Of a DNA stretch of 64,000 nucleotides, positions 26,645 through 36,819 are shown in pieces. The notes under the pieces were generated by a model. The model was not told the DNA's origin. It worked only from the letters and a program-made list of their open reading frames with translations, and made no database searches. The stretch is from assembly GCF_963378095.1 (NCBI RefSeq), contig NZ_OY726397.1, positions 1,054,001 to 1,118,000 on the forward strand. Direction: 5' to 3'. This stretch comes from Mycolicibacterium sp. MU0053. GTDB lineage: Bacteria; Actinomycetota; Actinomycetes; Mycobacteriales; Mycobacteriaceae. The position numbers and the translations under genes were made by a program. Every line of letters begins with the position of its first letter. Within the stretch, counting starts at the first letter, position 1.

Positions 26645-27772
26645 GTGGCTCCGGCGCTGATCTTCATGGCGATCGGAATGCTGTTGGGCCCGTCCGGATC
26701 AGGGGTGCTGCCCGACAGCGACGACGCCGACACCTTCACGGTCCTGGCGCAGCTGGCGTTGACGGTCATCCTGTTCAACCAGGCCGCGGAACTGGTACAC
26801 GGCGGCCTGCGGGGCCGCATCACCGGCCGGTTGTTGCTCATCGGTATCCCGCTGACCCTCATCCTCGGCACGGTCACCGCGCTGCTGCTGCTGCCGGTGC
26901 TGCCGGTGTGGGAGGCGGTCTGCCTGGCCGCGATCCTGGCACCCACCGAGGTCGCCCTGATCGAAGCGCTGATGGAGGATCGCCGGATTCCCGAACAGGT
27001 CCGGCACGCGTTGTCGGTGGAATCCGGCCTCTACGACGGGTTCGCACTGGCCACGCTGCTGGCCGCGATCGCGGTGGCCTCGGGCAGCGCGGCCGATCAG
27101 AACGCCACCGCCTGGCTGTTGTTCGCGGCGCGCACCGAACTGCTGTCGGTGGTGGTGGGCGTGGCCGTCGGACTGGTCGGGGCGTGGGTGATCGTGGGAT
27201 CGGTGCGGCGCGCCTGGATGAGCAACACCTGGGCGCAGTTGGCGACCCTCGCGGTGGCCCTGCTGTGTTTCCAGCTGGGGGAGAGCGTGCACGCCAGCGG
27301 ATTCGTCGCCGCGTTCGTCGGCGGCCTGGCCTACGCCGTGGTGTGCCGGCGCCGCGCGGCCACCATGCCCTCGCAGGTCACAGACGCCACCGCAAAGCTG
27401 CTGGAACTCATGGTCTTCGCGTTGTTCGGGGCCTACCTCGTGGTCGGCGGCTGGCGCGCTGCCGGCTGGCAGGTGGTGCTGTTCGCCGTGGTCGCGCTGG
27501 TGGCGGTCCGGATGGTGGCGGCGAGCCTCGCGCTGCTGCGCACCGACGTTCCGCTGCGCAGCCGGCTGTTCCTGGGCTGGTTCGGCCCGCGCGGGATCGG
27601 CACCCTGGTGCTGGCCATGATCGTGCTGAGCCGCGGCGAACTCGAGCACTCCGATCTGCTGGTCCAGGTCGCGGTGGTGGCGGTGACGATCAGCCTGGTG
27701 CTCAACAGCGTGACGGTGCCGTGCGGGATCCGGCTGGTATCGGTCGATCGTCTTGACCGGTCTCACACATAA
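26645..27772 (+). CDS. Cation:proton antiporter (CPA family), probably frameshifted at its start
   Basis: 375 codons from a GTG at 26645. About ten hydrophobic segments are seen, including APALIFMAIGMLLGPSGSG, LAAILAPTEVALIEALMED, SVESGLYDGFAL and LFLGWFGPRGIGTLVLAMIV, which match Na+/H+ antiporters of the CPA1 type. The GTG has no ribosome site, an in-frame stop lies 28 nt upstream, and the usual first helix is found in another frame at 26563. The gene is therefore either frameshifted, affected by a sequencing error, or starts late without its first helix. Confidence 0.75.
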   Translation: MAPALIFMAIGMLLGPSGSGVLPDSDDADTFTVLAQLALTVILFNQAAELVHGGLRGRITGRLLLIGIPLTLILGTVTALLLLPVLPVWEAVCLAAILAPTEVALIEALMEDRRIPEQVRHALSVESGLYDGFALATLLAAIAVASGSAADQNATAWLLFAARTELLSVVVGVAVGLVGAWVIVGSVRRAWMSNTWAQLATLAVALLCFQLGESVHASGFVAAFVGGLAYAVVCRRRAATMPSQVTDATAKLLELMVFALFGAYLVVGGWRAAGWQVVLFAVVALVAVRMVAASLALLRTDVPLRSRLFLGWFGPRGIGTLVLAMIVLSRGELEHSDLLVQVAVVAVTISLVLNSVTVPCGIRLVSVDRLDRSHT

Positions 27773-27789
27773 GTGCGCTGACGGCGTAG

Positions 27790-27795
27790 TAGATT
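27790..27795 (+). promoter_or_regulatory. Leaderless-type -10 element of the DUF732 gene
   Basis: TAGATT ends 8 nt before the ATG at 27804 with no ribosome site between. Confidence 0.5.
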
Positions 27796-27803
27796 CAACG
27801 CCC

Positions 27804-28154
27804 ATGAAGAAGTCAGTGGTCGCAATGGTGGTCGGCAGCGGTGCGGTGGCCGCGGCACTCGCGGTCGCGCCGGTGGCGCAGGCCGATCAGCTCGGTTACG
27901 TCATCAACGTCACGACGGGCCCCGGCTTCAACTTTCCGAACGCTCAGGCGGCGCTGGACTACGGCTACATGCTCTGCGGTCGGATCACCGCGGGCGACAG
28001 CTACCCGGCGATGGCCGAACAGATCAAACGGGATTTCGGTCCCGACGAGTACAAGGTGTCGTACCTGCTGAGCCAGTCGGCGCAGGAGCTGTGCCCGGCG
28101 CAGATCTGGCAGCTCCGCCAGTCCGTGGGGGACGGCTACCGACCCGCGCCCTGA
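27804..28154 (+). CDS. Secreted DUF732 family protein
   Basis: A 116-residue protein with a Sec signal peptide (MKKSVVAMVVGSGAVAAALA, cleavage likely after AQA near residue 28). The mature domain of about 88 residues contains two cysteines (in YMLCGRI and ELCPAQ), likely disulfide-linked. FPNAQAALDYGYMLCGRI and the C-terminal LCPAQIWQLRQ fit DUF732, a helical family of small secreted proteins abundant in mycobacteria. Role unknown. Confidence 0.85.
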   Translation: MKKSVVAMVVGSGAVAAALAVAPVAQADQLGYVINVTTGPGFNFPNAQAALDYGYMLCGRITAGDSYPAMAEQIKRDFGPDEYKVSYLLSQSAQELCPAQIWQLRQSVGDGYRPAP

Positions 28155-28164
28155 CCGCACCGTG

Positions 28165-28217
28165 AAGTGACGCTGCGGGCGGGCCATGTCGAGGGGGGCC
28201 CACCCGCAGTGTCACTT
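28165..28217. repeat. Inverted repeat between convergent DUF732 and MFS genes
   Basis: Arms of 21 bp (28165-28185 beginning AAGTGACGCTGCGGG, and 28197-28217) pair with one wobble and one mismatch. It starts 10 nt after the DUF732 stop and ends 10 nt before the MFS stop. The arm sequence is unrelated to the GATTTCGG family. Confidence 0.7.
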
Positions 28218-28227
28218 TCTTTGCCGC

Positions 28228-29505
28228 TCAACCGGTTTCACGACGGGCGATTCGCCACGGCCCGGGCAGGAATGCCGCCGACACCGCGGAGATGACGGAC
28301 ACGGCAATCAGGTAGGCGGCAATCGCGTTGCTGGTCCCGGTGGCGGTGTACAGCGCGACCGCGATGGTGGGGGCGAACGCCGAACCCGCCACCTGCGAAA
28401 GTGTGTAGCCCACCGAGACCGCGCTGTAGCGCACGTCGGCGTCGAAGACCAGGCTGAACAGTGAACCCGTGACGCCGGCCGCCGGCGCCATCGCCAAGCC
28501 GAACACCAGCACCAGCGCCAGCAGGAACAGCGCGGAGTCGCCGGTGTTGATCAGGGCGAACGTCGGCAACACCGCCGCACCCATCGCCACCACCCCGGCC
28601 AGGAACACCGGCTTGCGGCCGACCCGGTCGGAGAGCGCGCCGAACAACGGATAGACCAGCACCGCAACCACGCCCGCGACGAACACCCCGAACAGCGCCT
28701 CGGTGCGACCGATGCCCGCGACCGTCGTTCCGTAGGACACCAGGTAGGCCACGCAGATGTAGGCGAAGACGCCCTGCGACAGATAGGCGCCGGCCACCAG
28801 CAGGATCTGTCGCCAGTGCTTCCGGAACGCCTCGGCCACCGGAATCCGCACCGTCGCGGCCCGGGCCCGCACCGCGGCGAAGTCCGGACTCTCGGCCAGC
28901 GACAGCCGGATGACCACCCCGATGACGATCAACACCGCGCTGGCCAGGAACGGGAGCCGCCACCCCCACGACAGGAACTGCTCGTCGGGCAGTTGCGCGA
29001 CGCCCAGAAACGCCAGGGTCGCCAGCGCTGTTCCGGCCGGTGCGCCCATCTGCGGGAACGCCCCGAAGAAGCCCTTGCGTGGCGCGGGTGCGTGTTCGAC
29101 GGCCATAAGCGTGGCACCGCCCCATTCGCCGCCCACCGCGAAGCCCTGCAGCAGGCGCAGCAGCGTCAGCAGAATCGGCGCGGCCAGCCCGATCTGGGCG
29201 TGTGTCGGCAACAGGCCCATGCCGACGGTGGAGCCGCCCATCAACAGCAGCGAGTACACCAGCATCCGCTTGCGGCCGACGCGATCGCCGAAGTGGCCGA
29301 ACACAATTCCGCCGAGCGGCCGCGCGACGAAGCCCACGCCAAAGGTCGCGAAGGACAGCAGGATCCCGATCGAGGGCTCAGCGTCGGGGAAGAACAACCG
29401 CGGGAACACCAACGCCGCCGCGGTGCCGTAGATCAGGAAGTCGTAGAACTCGACGGTCGTGCCGACGAAGCTCGCGATCGCGGCGCGCCACGGGGTGACT
29501 GTCAT
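28228..29505 (-). CDS. MFS transporter, metabolite:H+ symporter type
   Basis: A 425-residue major facilitator with about twelve hydrophobic helices. The loop 2-3 signature is FGHFGDRVGRKRMLV and its pseudo-repeat is FGALSDRVGRKPVFLAG. GFAVGGEWGGATLMAVEHAP is characteristic of the MHS subfamily (proline/betaine, shikimate or alpha-ketoglutarate symporters). Substrate cannot be read from sequence. It follows fum on the same strand after 62 nt, most of it inverted repeat copy 4. A dicarboxylate or related substrate would suit fum but is not shown. Confidence 0.88.
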   Translation of the reverse strand: MTVTPWRAAIASFVGTTVEFYDFLIYGTAAALVFPRLFFPDAEPSIGILLSFATFGVGFVARPLGGIVFGHFGDRVGRKRMLVYSLLLMGGSTVGMGLLPTHAQIGLAAPILLTLLRLLQGFAVGGEWGGATLMAVEHAPAPRKGFFGAFPQMGAPAGTALATLAFLGVAQLPDEQFLSWGWRLPFLASAVLIVIGVVIRLSLAESPDFAAVRARAATVRIPVAEAFRKHWRQILLVAGAYLSQGVFAYICVAYLVSYGTTVAGIGRTEALFGVFVAGVVAVLVYPLFGALSDRVGRKPVFLAGVVAMGAAVLPTFALINTGDSALFLLALVLVFGLAMAPAAGVTGSLFSLVFDADVRYSAVSVGYTLSQVAGSAFAPTIAVALYTATGTSNAIAAYLIAVSVISAVSAAFLPGPWRIARRETG

Positions 29506-29512
29506 CGTCGTG

Positions 29513-29565
29513 GTGATTTCGGCGCGCTAACCAGCGCCGAGCGCCGGTTAGCGCGCCGAAATCAC
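29513..29565. repeat. GATTTCGGCGCG-family inverted repeat, copy 4 (perfect)
   Basis: A perfect 20-bp inverted repeat (29513-29532 and 29546-29565) around a 13-nt loop. The left arm reads GTGATTTCGGCGCGCTAACC. It lies 2 nt from the fum stop and 7 nt from the MFS start codon. Confidence 0.9.
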
Positions 29566-29567
29566 TG

Positions 29568-30968
<1,401 letters not shown>

Positions 30969-31002
30969 TAGCTTCCTGTTCGTTCAGATGCGATGGATGG
31001 GA

Positions 31003-32055
31003 TTACGGCAGCGGGTAGGCGGCGGACTTGTCGCCGGTGAAGTTGATCGCGGAGTACTCGTTGAGTTTCGAGAGGCGATGGTAGGCCTCGATCATCCGGA
31101 CGGTGCCGGACTTCGACCGCATGACGATCGACTGGGTGGTGCAGCCGCCGCCGAAGAAGCGGACGCCCTTGAGCAGGTCGCCGTCGGTGACGCCGGTGGC
31201 ACAGAAGAAGACGTTCTCGCCGGCCACCAGGTCCTTGGTGCGTAGCACCCGGTCGAGGTCGTAGCCGCGGTCGATGGCGCGCTGGCGCTCGTCGTCGTCG
31301 GTGGGTGCCAGGGTGGCTTGGATCTCGCCGCCCATGCAGCGGATGGCCGCGGCGGCGATGATGCCCTCCGGGGTGCCGCCGATGCCCACCAGCAGGTCGG
31401 TGCCGGACTCGGGCCGACACGCCGAGATGGCGCCGGCGACGTCGCCGTCGGAGATCAGCCGGATGCGGGCGCCGGCCTCGCGCACGTCGGCGATCAGCTT
31501 CGCGTGGCGGGGCCGGTCCAGGATGCACACCGTGACGTCGGAGACCGAGGCCTTGCGGACCTTGGCGATGCGTTGGATGTTGGCCGCGATGGGGGAGGTG
31601 ATGTCGATGAAGTCCGCGACGTCGGGCCCACCGGCGATCTTGTTCATGTAGAACACCGCCGAGGGATCGAACATCGCGCCGCGCTCGGCGACCGCGAGCA
31701 CCGAGATGGCGTTCGGCATGCCCTTGCTCATCAGGGTGGTGCCGTCGACGGGATCGACCGCGAAGTCGCAGTCGGGGCCGTCGCCGTTGCCGACGTCCTC
31801 GCCGTTGTAGAGCATCGGGGCGTTGTCCTTCTCGCCCTCGCCGATGACGACGACGCCGCGCATCGAGACCGAGTTCACCAGCTCGCGCATGGCGTCGACG
31901 GCAGCCCCGTCGCCGCCCTCCTTGTCGCCGCGGCCCACCCAACGGCCCGCGGCCATCGCCCCGGCCTCGGTGACCCGGACCAACTCCAGCGCAAGGTTGC
32001 GGTCGGGGGCCTCGCGGCGCTTGGTGGGGGCAGGCTGTGCGGGACCGTCAGTCAT
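31003..32055 (-). CDS. glpX: Fructose-1,6-bisphosphatase, class II
   Basis: A 350-residue GlpX-type phosphatase catalysing the committed step of gluconeogenesis. Metal and substrate motifs are GEGEKD (72-77) and DPVDGTT (101-107); [20 protein letters not shown] is the conserved glycine-rich segment. Mycobacteria rely on this enzyme for growth on fatty acids. It precedes fum by 34 nt on the same strand, so the two are probably one transcript, and is divergent from the DUF4245 gene. Confidence 0.95.
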   Translation of the reverse strand: MTDGPAQPAPTKRREAPDRNLALELVRVTEAGAMAAGRWVGRGDKEGGDGAAVDAMRELVNSVSMRGVVVIGEGEKDNAPMLYNGEDVGNGDGPDCDFAVDPVDGTTLMSKGMPNAISVLAVAERGAMFDPSAVFYMNKIAGGPDVADFIDITSPIAANIQRIAKVRKASVSDVTVCILDRPRHAKLIADVREAGARIRLISDGDVAGAISACRPESGTDLLVGIGGTPEGIIAAAAIRCMGGEIQATLAPTDDDERQRAIDRGYDLDRVLRTKDLVAGENVFFCATGVTDGDLLKGVRFFGGGCTTQSIVMRSKSGTVRMIEAYHRLSKLNEYSAINFTGDKSAAYPLP

Positions 32056-32097
32056 GCCCGTGATTGTCCCAGAAGCGGATCATTAGTCGGGAGCTGG

Positions 32098-32103
32098 GAT
32101 ACT
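32098..32103 (+). promoter_or_regulatory. Possible leaderless -10 element of the DUF4245 gene
   Basis: GATACT ends 6 nt before the GTG start at 32110. The first base deviates from the TA-N3-T pattern. Confidence 0.35.
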
Positions 32104-32109
32104 GGAGCG

Positions 32110-32811
32110 GTGAGCACCCCAGGACCGGAATCAGGCGCGGCCGCCGATTCGGCGGCCCCGCAGCCGTCCGGGACCCCCGGAACAGCGATTCCGCATCCGA
32201 AGCCGGCCAAGCCGCGGCTGCTGCAGGACGGCCGGGACATGTTCTGGTCCATGGCCCCACTGATCATCGGCTGCATCCTGCTGGCCGGGCTGGTGGGGAT
32301 GTGTTCGTTCCAGCCCAGCGGGCCGACGCAGGGCGCCGTCCCCAGCTACGACGCCGCCGGCGCCCTGCAGTCCGACGCCGAGACGCTGGGGTTCCCCATC
32401 CGGCATCCCGCGGTCCCCGACGACTGGCAGTCCAACTCCGGGCGACGCGCCGGTCTGGACGCCGCCCGCACCGATCCCGACACCGGCCAACTGGTCCGGG
32501 CGCTGGTCTCCACGGTCGGCTACATCACCGGTTCCGGCATGTACATGAGCCTGACCCAGAGCAACGCCGACGAGGCCAACTTGGTGCGCTCCATCCAGCC
32601 CGACCTGGTCCCCACGGGGGCCGCGGAGGTCAACGGCGTGGCCTGGGTGGTCTACGAGGGCGGTGAGCGCGGCGAGCCGGTGTGGACGACGCGGCTGTCG
32701 GCTCCCCAGGGCCAGACCCAGGTGGCCATCACCGGCGCCGGCAGTGTTGACGAGTTCCGTACGCTGGCCACGGCGACACAAACCCAGGCACCGCTGGCCC
32801 CGCGAGCCTGA
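32110..32811 (+). CDS. DUF4245 membrane-anchored protein (Rv1100-like)
   Basis: A 233-residue protein with a Pro/Ala-rich cytoplasmic N-terminus (about 1-45), one transmembrane helix (MFWSMAPLIIGCILLAGLVG, about 44-63) and an extracytoplasmic domain. PVPDDW-like PAVPDDWQSNSGRR, LTQSNAD and WVVYEGG fit DUF4245. GTG at 32110 is the start because upstream frame similarity is absent. It is divergent from glpX by 54 nt. Function unknown. Confidence 0.82.
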   Translation: MSTPGPESGAAADSAAPQPSGTPGTAIPHPKPAKPRLLQDGRDMFWSMAPLIIGCILLAGLVGMCSFQPSGPTQGAVPSYDAAGALQSDAETLGFPIRHPAVPDDWQSNSGRRAGLDAARTDPDTGQLVRALVSTVGYITGSGMYMSLTQSNADEANLVRSIQPDLVPTGAAEVNGVAWVVYEGGERGEPVWTTRLSAPQGQTQVAITGAGSVDEFRTLATATQTQAPLAPRA

Positions 32812-32835
32812 CAGGCAGCGCAGAGAAGGAGCATC

Positions 32836-33636
32836 GTGACCACAGCGCCGGAAGCCGACCTCAGCGGTTGGACTTGCGAGTCCTTCACCGGCGGCGGGTT
32901 CACCTACGACGTGTACCGCAAGGGCGAGGGTCCCGGCGTGGTGCTGATTCCGGAGATGCCGGGGCTGCATCCGGGCGTGCTGGCGCTCGGAAACCATCTG
33001 GTGGAGCACGGCTTCACCGTCGCCTCGCCGTCGCTGTACGGCACCCCGGGCGCGCCCGTCGGACCGGGAGCGGCGGTCCCGCTGCTGCGCGGTTGTATCG
33101 CCAAGGAGTTCGCGGCGTTCGCCACCAACAAGAAGCGTCCGATCACCGACTTCCTGCGCGCGCTGGCCCGGGACCTCAACGAGAAGACCCCGGGCCCCGG
33201 GGTGGGGGTCATCGGTCAATGCTTCTCCGGCGGCTTCGCGCTGGCCGCCGCCGTCGACGACGCGGTGCTGGCGCCGGTGCTCAGTCAGCCGTCGCTGCCG
33301 TTGCCGCTGACGCCGAAGCAGCGCCGCGACCCCGGACTCTCCGAGGACGAGTTGCGCATCGTCGAGAAGCGGGCCGCCGACGGCGGGTTGTGCGCACTCG
33401 GTCTGCGCTTCAGCGAAGACCCGTTGTCACCGGGGGCACGGTTCCAGACGCTCAAGGCGCGCCTCGGGGATGCCTTCGAGGTCATCGAGATCAACTCGGC
33501 CTCGGGCAATCCGGCGGGGCTGGGCCGGATGGCGCACTCGGTGCTCACCGATCAGGTGCGGGAACGCGACGGTCATCCCGCCTACGAGGCGCGCAAGCGC
33601 GTGGTGGAGTTCCTCAAGAGTCGGCTGGTGCACTAG
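32836..33636 (+). CDS. Dienelactone hydrolase-like alpha/beta hydrolase
   Basis: A 266-residue protein with the dienelactone hydrolase layout: PGVVLIPEMPGLHPGVLALG near the N-terminus, nucleophile cysteine Cys129 in GQCFSGGFAL, and a late histidine in RDGHPAYEAR (about 249). The Cys nucleophile favours the DLH family over ordinary esterases. Start GTG at 32836 with AAGGAG 6 nt upstream. Its last 23 nt overlap the convergent AI-2E family gene. Substrate unknown; it follows the DUF4245 gene by 24 nt. Confidence 0.82.
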   Translation: MTTAPEADLSGWTCESFTGGGFTYDVYRKGEGPGVVLIPEMPGLHPGVLALGNHLVEHGFTVASPSLYGTPGAPVGPGAAVPLLRGCIAKEFAAFATNKKRPITDFLRALARDLNEKTPGPGVGVIGQCFSGGFALAAAVDDAVLAPVLSQPSLPLPLTPKQRRDPGLSEDELRIVEKRAADGGLCALGLRFSEDPLSPGARFQTLKARLGDAFEVIEINSASGNPAGLGRMAHSVLTDQVRERDGHPAYEARKRVVEFLKSRLVH

Positions 33637-34819
33637 CCGGCTGCGGTGTCTTCGGCGGCACCGCCTGTGGGGTCGACGGGGTGCGACCGAACGGCCACCA
33701 ACGTTTCCAGAACGGCGGCTTGTCGTCGTCGTCGTCCTCGTCGGGGTCCGGTTGGTCCAGCGGGGTGCCCTTGTAGACGGCCAGGTACACGCTGATGGTG
33801 GTGACGATGACGATCATCAACACCGGGCCCAGCACGATGCCGACGAAGCCGAACATCTTCAGCCCGGCGAACACCGCCAGCAGCATCAGGGCGGGATGCA
33901 GATGCGCGCTCTTGGGTACCAGGAACGGCCGCAACACATTGTCGATGTTGGTCACCACCACCAGGTGGAACACGATGATGAAGATGCCGCCGATGACATT
34001 GCCGAACATCGCCAGCACGATGCCCAGCGGGATCGTCACGATGCCGGCGCCGAGCGGGATGAACGACAACGCGGTGAGGAAGATGACGAACATGAAGAAG
34101 CCGTCGTGCAGGCCGGCGAGGTAGATCGACGCGGCGGCCGCCACACCCTGGCAGACCGCGATGATGAACTGACCGCGGACCGTCGCGGTGACCATCGCGC
34201 CGACCTTGGCCAGGTAGATGTCCGAGACGTCCCGGCTGAGCGGATTGAGGTCCCGGAACAGCGTGAGGACCTTCTCGCCGTTGGTGAGCAGAGCCAGGAA
34301 CACGTAGAGAAAGATGATCGCCGAGGTCAAGACCATGGCGATGCTGCCGACGGATTCGCGGGCCAGGTGCAGGGCCATCTCGCCGACGTTCTGACCCACC
34401 CGGCTGATCGCGGACTGCACCGATTCGGGGGTGAGTTCGATGTTCATGAACGGCACCTTGGCCAGCAGTTCGTTCGCCGTCGCAAGGAGACGCCGGCCGA
34501 GTTCGGTGAGGTCGGTGTTGGCCATCCAGTGGCTGATGCTGTCGACCATCTGACTGATCTGGACCACGGCGAGGAACACGATGCCGCTCAGCGGTGCGGC
34601 CACGATCGCGATCGCGGCGAACAGGGTGGCGGTGGCCGACAGGCCGACGCTGAACCGGGCCCGCAGGCGGCGGTAGATCGGCCGGAACAGGTAGGCCAGC
34701 ACCGCGGCCATCGCGATCAGTACCAGGTAGCTGCGCAGGAAGTACGCGCCGAACGCGAGGGCGACGACCGTCAGCACGGCCAGGACGCGCTTCTGCGTCG
34801 GCGTGAACTCGTTGAGCAT
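33614..34819 (-). CDS. AI-2E family transporter (Rv1101c-like)
   Basis: A 401-residue membrane protein of the former UPF0118 family. Two N-terminal hydrophobic helices, a long soluble segment (about 100-200) and a block of five or so C-terminal helices are seen, with the family's LSFIPLGAGIVTIPLGI and FLVPKSAHLHPALMLLAVFAG. The last 50 residues form an unusual acidic then Pro-rich tail (DPDEDDDDDKPPFWKRWW). Members move diverse small molecules or ions, so a quorum-signal role should not be assumed. It overlaps the convergent hydrolase gene by 23 nt. Confidence 0.87.
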   Translation of the reverse strand: MLNEFTPTQKRVLAVLTVVALAFGAYFLRSYLVLIAMAAVLAYLFRPIYRRLRARFSVGLSATATLFAAIAIVAAPLSGIVFLAVVQISQMVDSISHWMANTDLTELGRRLLATANELLAKVPFMNIELTPESVQSAISRVGQNVGEMALHLARESVGSIAMVLTSAIIFLYVFLALLTNGEKVLTLFRDLNPLSRDVSDIYLAKVGAMVTATVRGQFIIAVCQGVAAAASIYLAGLHDGFFMFVIFLTALSFIPLGAGIVTIPLGIVLAMFGNVIGGIFIIVFHLVVVTNIDNVLRPFLVPKSAHLHPALMLLAVFAGLKMFGFVGIVLGPVLMIVIVTTISVYLAVYKGTPLDQPDPDEDDDDDKPPFWKRWWPFGRTPSTPQAVPPKTPQPASAPADS

Positions 34820-34842
34820 CGGCCAATCCTAGGCGGAAATCC

Positions 34843-35613
34843 CTACTGTGCAGCCAGCTTTGCGAGGTGGGCGGCGATGTCGGGGTAGCGCTTGAGGTGT
34901 GCACCGCCGTTGATGTCGAGCACCTCACCGGTGATCCAGGAGGCCTTGGGCGACACCAGATACGCGACCGCGTCGGCGATGTCCTGTGGCGTTCCGGTGC
35001 GGCCCAGTGCGGTGTTCTCGGTGTATTCCTCGACGACGCCGGGAACCAGCGCCGCGCCCTCGGTCAACGGTGTGGGCACGAAGCCGGGGGAGACGGCGTT
35101 GACCCGGATGCCGCGCGGCCCGAGTTCCAGGGCGGCCACCTCGGTGAGCATCGCCAGGCCGGCCTTGGCCGCACAGTAGGCGCTCATGCCGATGCCGGGT
35201 TGGCGGGCATTGAGCGAGGCCAGCGACACGATGGCGCCACCCGCGCTCAGCGTCGCCGCCGCGTGCTTGATGACGATGAAGGCGCCGGTCAGGCAGACGT
35301 CGACGACCTCGCGGAACTGCTCGACGGGCAGGTCGGTGATGGGCCCGAAACCGGAGAACCCCGCGCAGTTGACCACCACGTCGGGCGCGGCGGTGGTGGC
35401 GAACAGGTGCTGCACCGTCTGCTCGTCGGTCACCTCGACGGCGACGGCCGTGTGCGGTGCACCCAGTTCGGTCGCCCGGGCGCGAGCGCCGTCGAGATTG
35501 CGGTCGGCCAGCGTGACGAGGTAACCCTCGGCGGCCAACGTCTGCGCGGTGGCCCAACCGATTCCGGATGCGGCGCCGATGATCACCGCGTGGCGGCTAA
35601 GAGGGTCGGTCAT
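34843..35613 (-). CDS. Short-chain dehydrogenase/reductase in a KstR-box operon
   Basis: A 256-residue classical SDR. NAD(P) motif GAASGIG (13-19) with Asp37 in TLADRN suggests NAD preference; NCAG is at 82-85. The catalytic set is Ser133, Tyr146 and Lys150. It resembles hydroxysteroid and 3-oxoacyl dehydrogenases. The ATG at 35613 overlaps the stop of the upstream dehydrogenase gene (ATGA), so the two are translationally coupled and share the KstR-type operator at 36687. A role in sterol side-chain or ring oxidation is inferred from that operator. Confidence 0.85.
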   Translation of the reverse strand: MTDPLSRHAVIIGAASGIGWATAQTLAAEGYLVTLADRNLDGARARATELGAPHTAVAVEVTDEQTVQHLFATTAAPDVVVNCAGFSGFGPITDLPVEQFREVVDVCLTGAFIVIKHAAATLSAGGAIVSLASLNARQPGIGMSAYCAAKAGLAMLTEVAALELGPRGIRVNAVSPGFVPTPLTEGAALVPGVVEEYTENTALGRTGTPQDIADAVAYLVSPKASWITGEVLDINGGAHLKRYPDIAAHLAKLAAQ

Positions 35614-36665
35614 GGGCGGTCCGGGCTCGGGTCGCCCCATTTGGCCGCGATCGCGCCCCACGGGTCGGCATACGGCTTGGTGGCGCGCCAGTAGGGGGCC
35701 CGGCGTTTGAGGAAGGCGTGCGCCGGCGGGGCGGCCAGGCGCAGCAACGCGCGTTTCCAGCCGGTCTTCTCCGCCGTTTCGATCAGCAGGTCGGGCCACG
35801 AATAGTGTTGGAAGCCAAGGACTTCCTGTGACCGGCTGGTGTCCATCCAGTCGGTGGCGAACCAGTCGGTGTCGCTGTCGGGGTTGCCCTTCAGCCCGGT
35901 GGGCAGGCCGCCGACGAAGCCCATGGCCGCGGCGACCGCCGAACCCACATCGCCTTGCAGCAGTCGGTGCGACTCGTCGCCGCCGATCAGCAGGGTCTCG
36001 CCGACGGCCGGCGCGGTGGTGGCCGCCGCGAACGCGCGCGCGACGTCGCGCACGTCGACGGTGTTGAGGCGGTTGTCGATCGGCAGTAGCCCCTCGAAGT
36101 ACAGGTTGTCGAAGTTCATCATCCCGGCCACCTCGGTGGTCATCACGCCGCCGAGGCGCAGGATCACCCACTCCAAGTCGGAGTCGCGCACCAGTTGCTC
36201 GGACGCCCACTTGTGCGCGCCATAGAGGTCCGACGGGTTCGCCGGGGTGTCGGCGCTCAGCAAGTCGGTGATCTTGTGCGGGTTGCGGGCGCCGTAGACC
36301 GCGATGCTGGAGGCCTGCACGAACCGCGGGGGTGTGGGCTGCTGGGCGGCCGCTTTCAGCAGGTGGCCGGTCGCCTCGACGTTGACCCGGCGAGCCAGTT
36401 CCCGACGGGTGTAGATCAGCGGCGGGATGATCGCGGCCAGATGGATGATGGCCGCGGGCGCGACGGCGGTGACGAGGTTGTCGACGGCGCCGGCATCGGT
36501 GAGGTCGGCGTAGCGCACCTCGACACCCGGCGGCAGCGTAGCGGCCGCCTCACGGTTGGCCGCGAGGTCCAGATCGCTGGCGACGACGCGGCGCCCGTCG
36601 GCCGCCAGTTGCTTTACGGTCGCCGATCCGACCAGGCCGAACGCCCCCGTGACAAGTACCGTCAT
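35610..36665 (-). CDS. NAD-dependent epimerase/dehydratase, steroid-dehydrogenase-like
   Basis: A 351-residue extended SDR. The Rossmann motif is TGAFGLVGS (6-14); catalytic Ser119/120 and Tyr148-xxx-Lys152 (LYGAHK) are present; VNVEATGHLLKAA is the usual extended-SDR helix. The C-terminal 110 residues are specific to this protein and include PDSDTDWFATDWMDTSRS and a basic end. GGGGAG lies 6 nt before the ATG at 36665, and a perfect KstR-type box lies 22 nt upstream. Probable substrate is a hydroxysteroid or sterol intermediate, by analogy with the neighbouring 3-beta-HSD; not proven. Confidence 0.83.
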   Translation of the reverse strand: MTVLVTGAFGLVGSATVKQLAADGRRVVASDLDLAANREAAATLPPGVEVRYADLTDAGAVDNLVTAVAPAAIIHLAAIIPPLIYTRRELARRVNVEATGHLLKAAAQQPTPPRFVQASSIAVYGARNPHKITDLLSADTPANPSDLYGAHKWASEQLVRDSDLEWVILRLGGVMTTEVAGMMNFDNLYFEGLLPIDNRLNTVDVRDVARAFAAATTAPAVGETLLIGGDESHRLLQGDVGSAVAAAMGFVGGLPTGLKGNPDSDTDWFATDWMDTSRSQEVLGFQHYSWPDLLIETAEKTGWKRALLRLAAPPAHAFLKRRAPYWRATKPYADPWGAIAAKWGDPSPDRP

Positions 36666-36686
36666 GTGTCTCCCCGTTAGCTGACA

Positions 36687-36700
36687 TAGAACACGTTCTA
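36687..36700. promoter_or_regulatory. KstR-type operator upstream of the dehydrogenase pair
   Basis: TAGAACACGTTCTA is a perfect 14-bp palindrome that matches the published KstR consensus TnnAACnnGTTnnA. It lies 22 nt upstream of the start at 36665. KstR is the TetR-family repressor of cholesterol catabolism genes in mycobacteria. Binding is inferred from the motif. Confidence 0.75.
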
Positions 36701-36819
36701 GGAATCATTGCCTACCGGTCAGGTCTGCGCCAGGGGTGGTGCTTCGGGGCGGGCCGTTGCGCCCCTCGGAAACCGATATGGCTCAGGGCAGCTGGGCGGC
36801 CGTGACTGTGCCGGTACCC

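Noticed and set aside
26527..27756. A 409-codon open frame beginning with the antiporter's first helix.
   Set aside because: After about residue 38 it becomes Gly/Arg-rich shadow sequence. Only the first helix is plausible, hence the frameshift interpretation.
34843..36210. An open frame that would fuse an N-terminal extension of 200 residues to the classical SDR.
   Set aside because: The extension is Arg-rich shadow of the upstream dehydrogenase in another frame. The real SDR starts at 35613 with an ATGA overlap.
36736..36775. GGGGCG/CGCCCC arms upstream of the dehydrogenase pair as a regulatory hairpin.
   Set aside because: Six GC-only base pairs are easily found by chance at this base composition.
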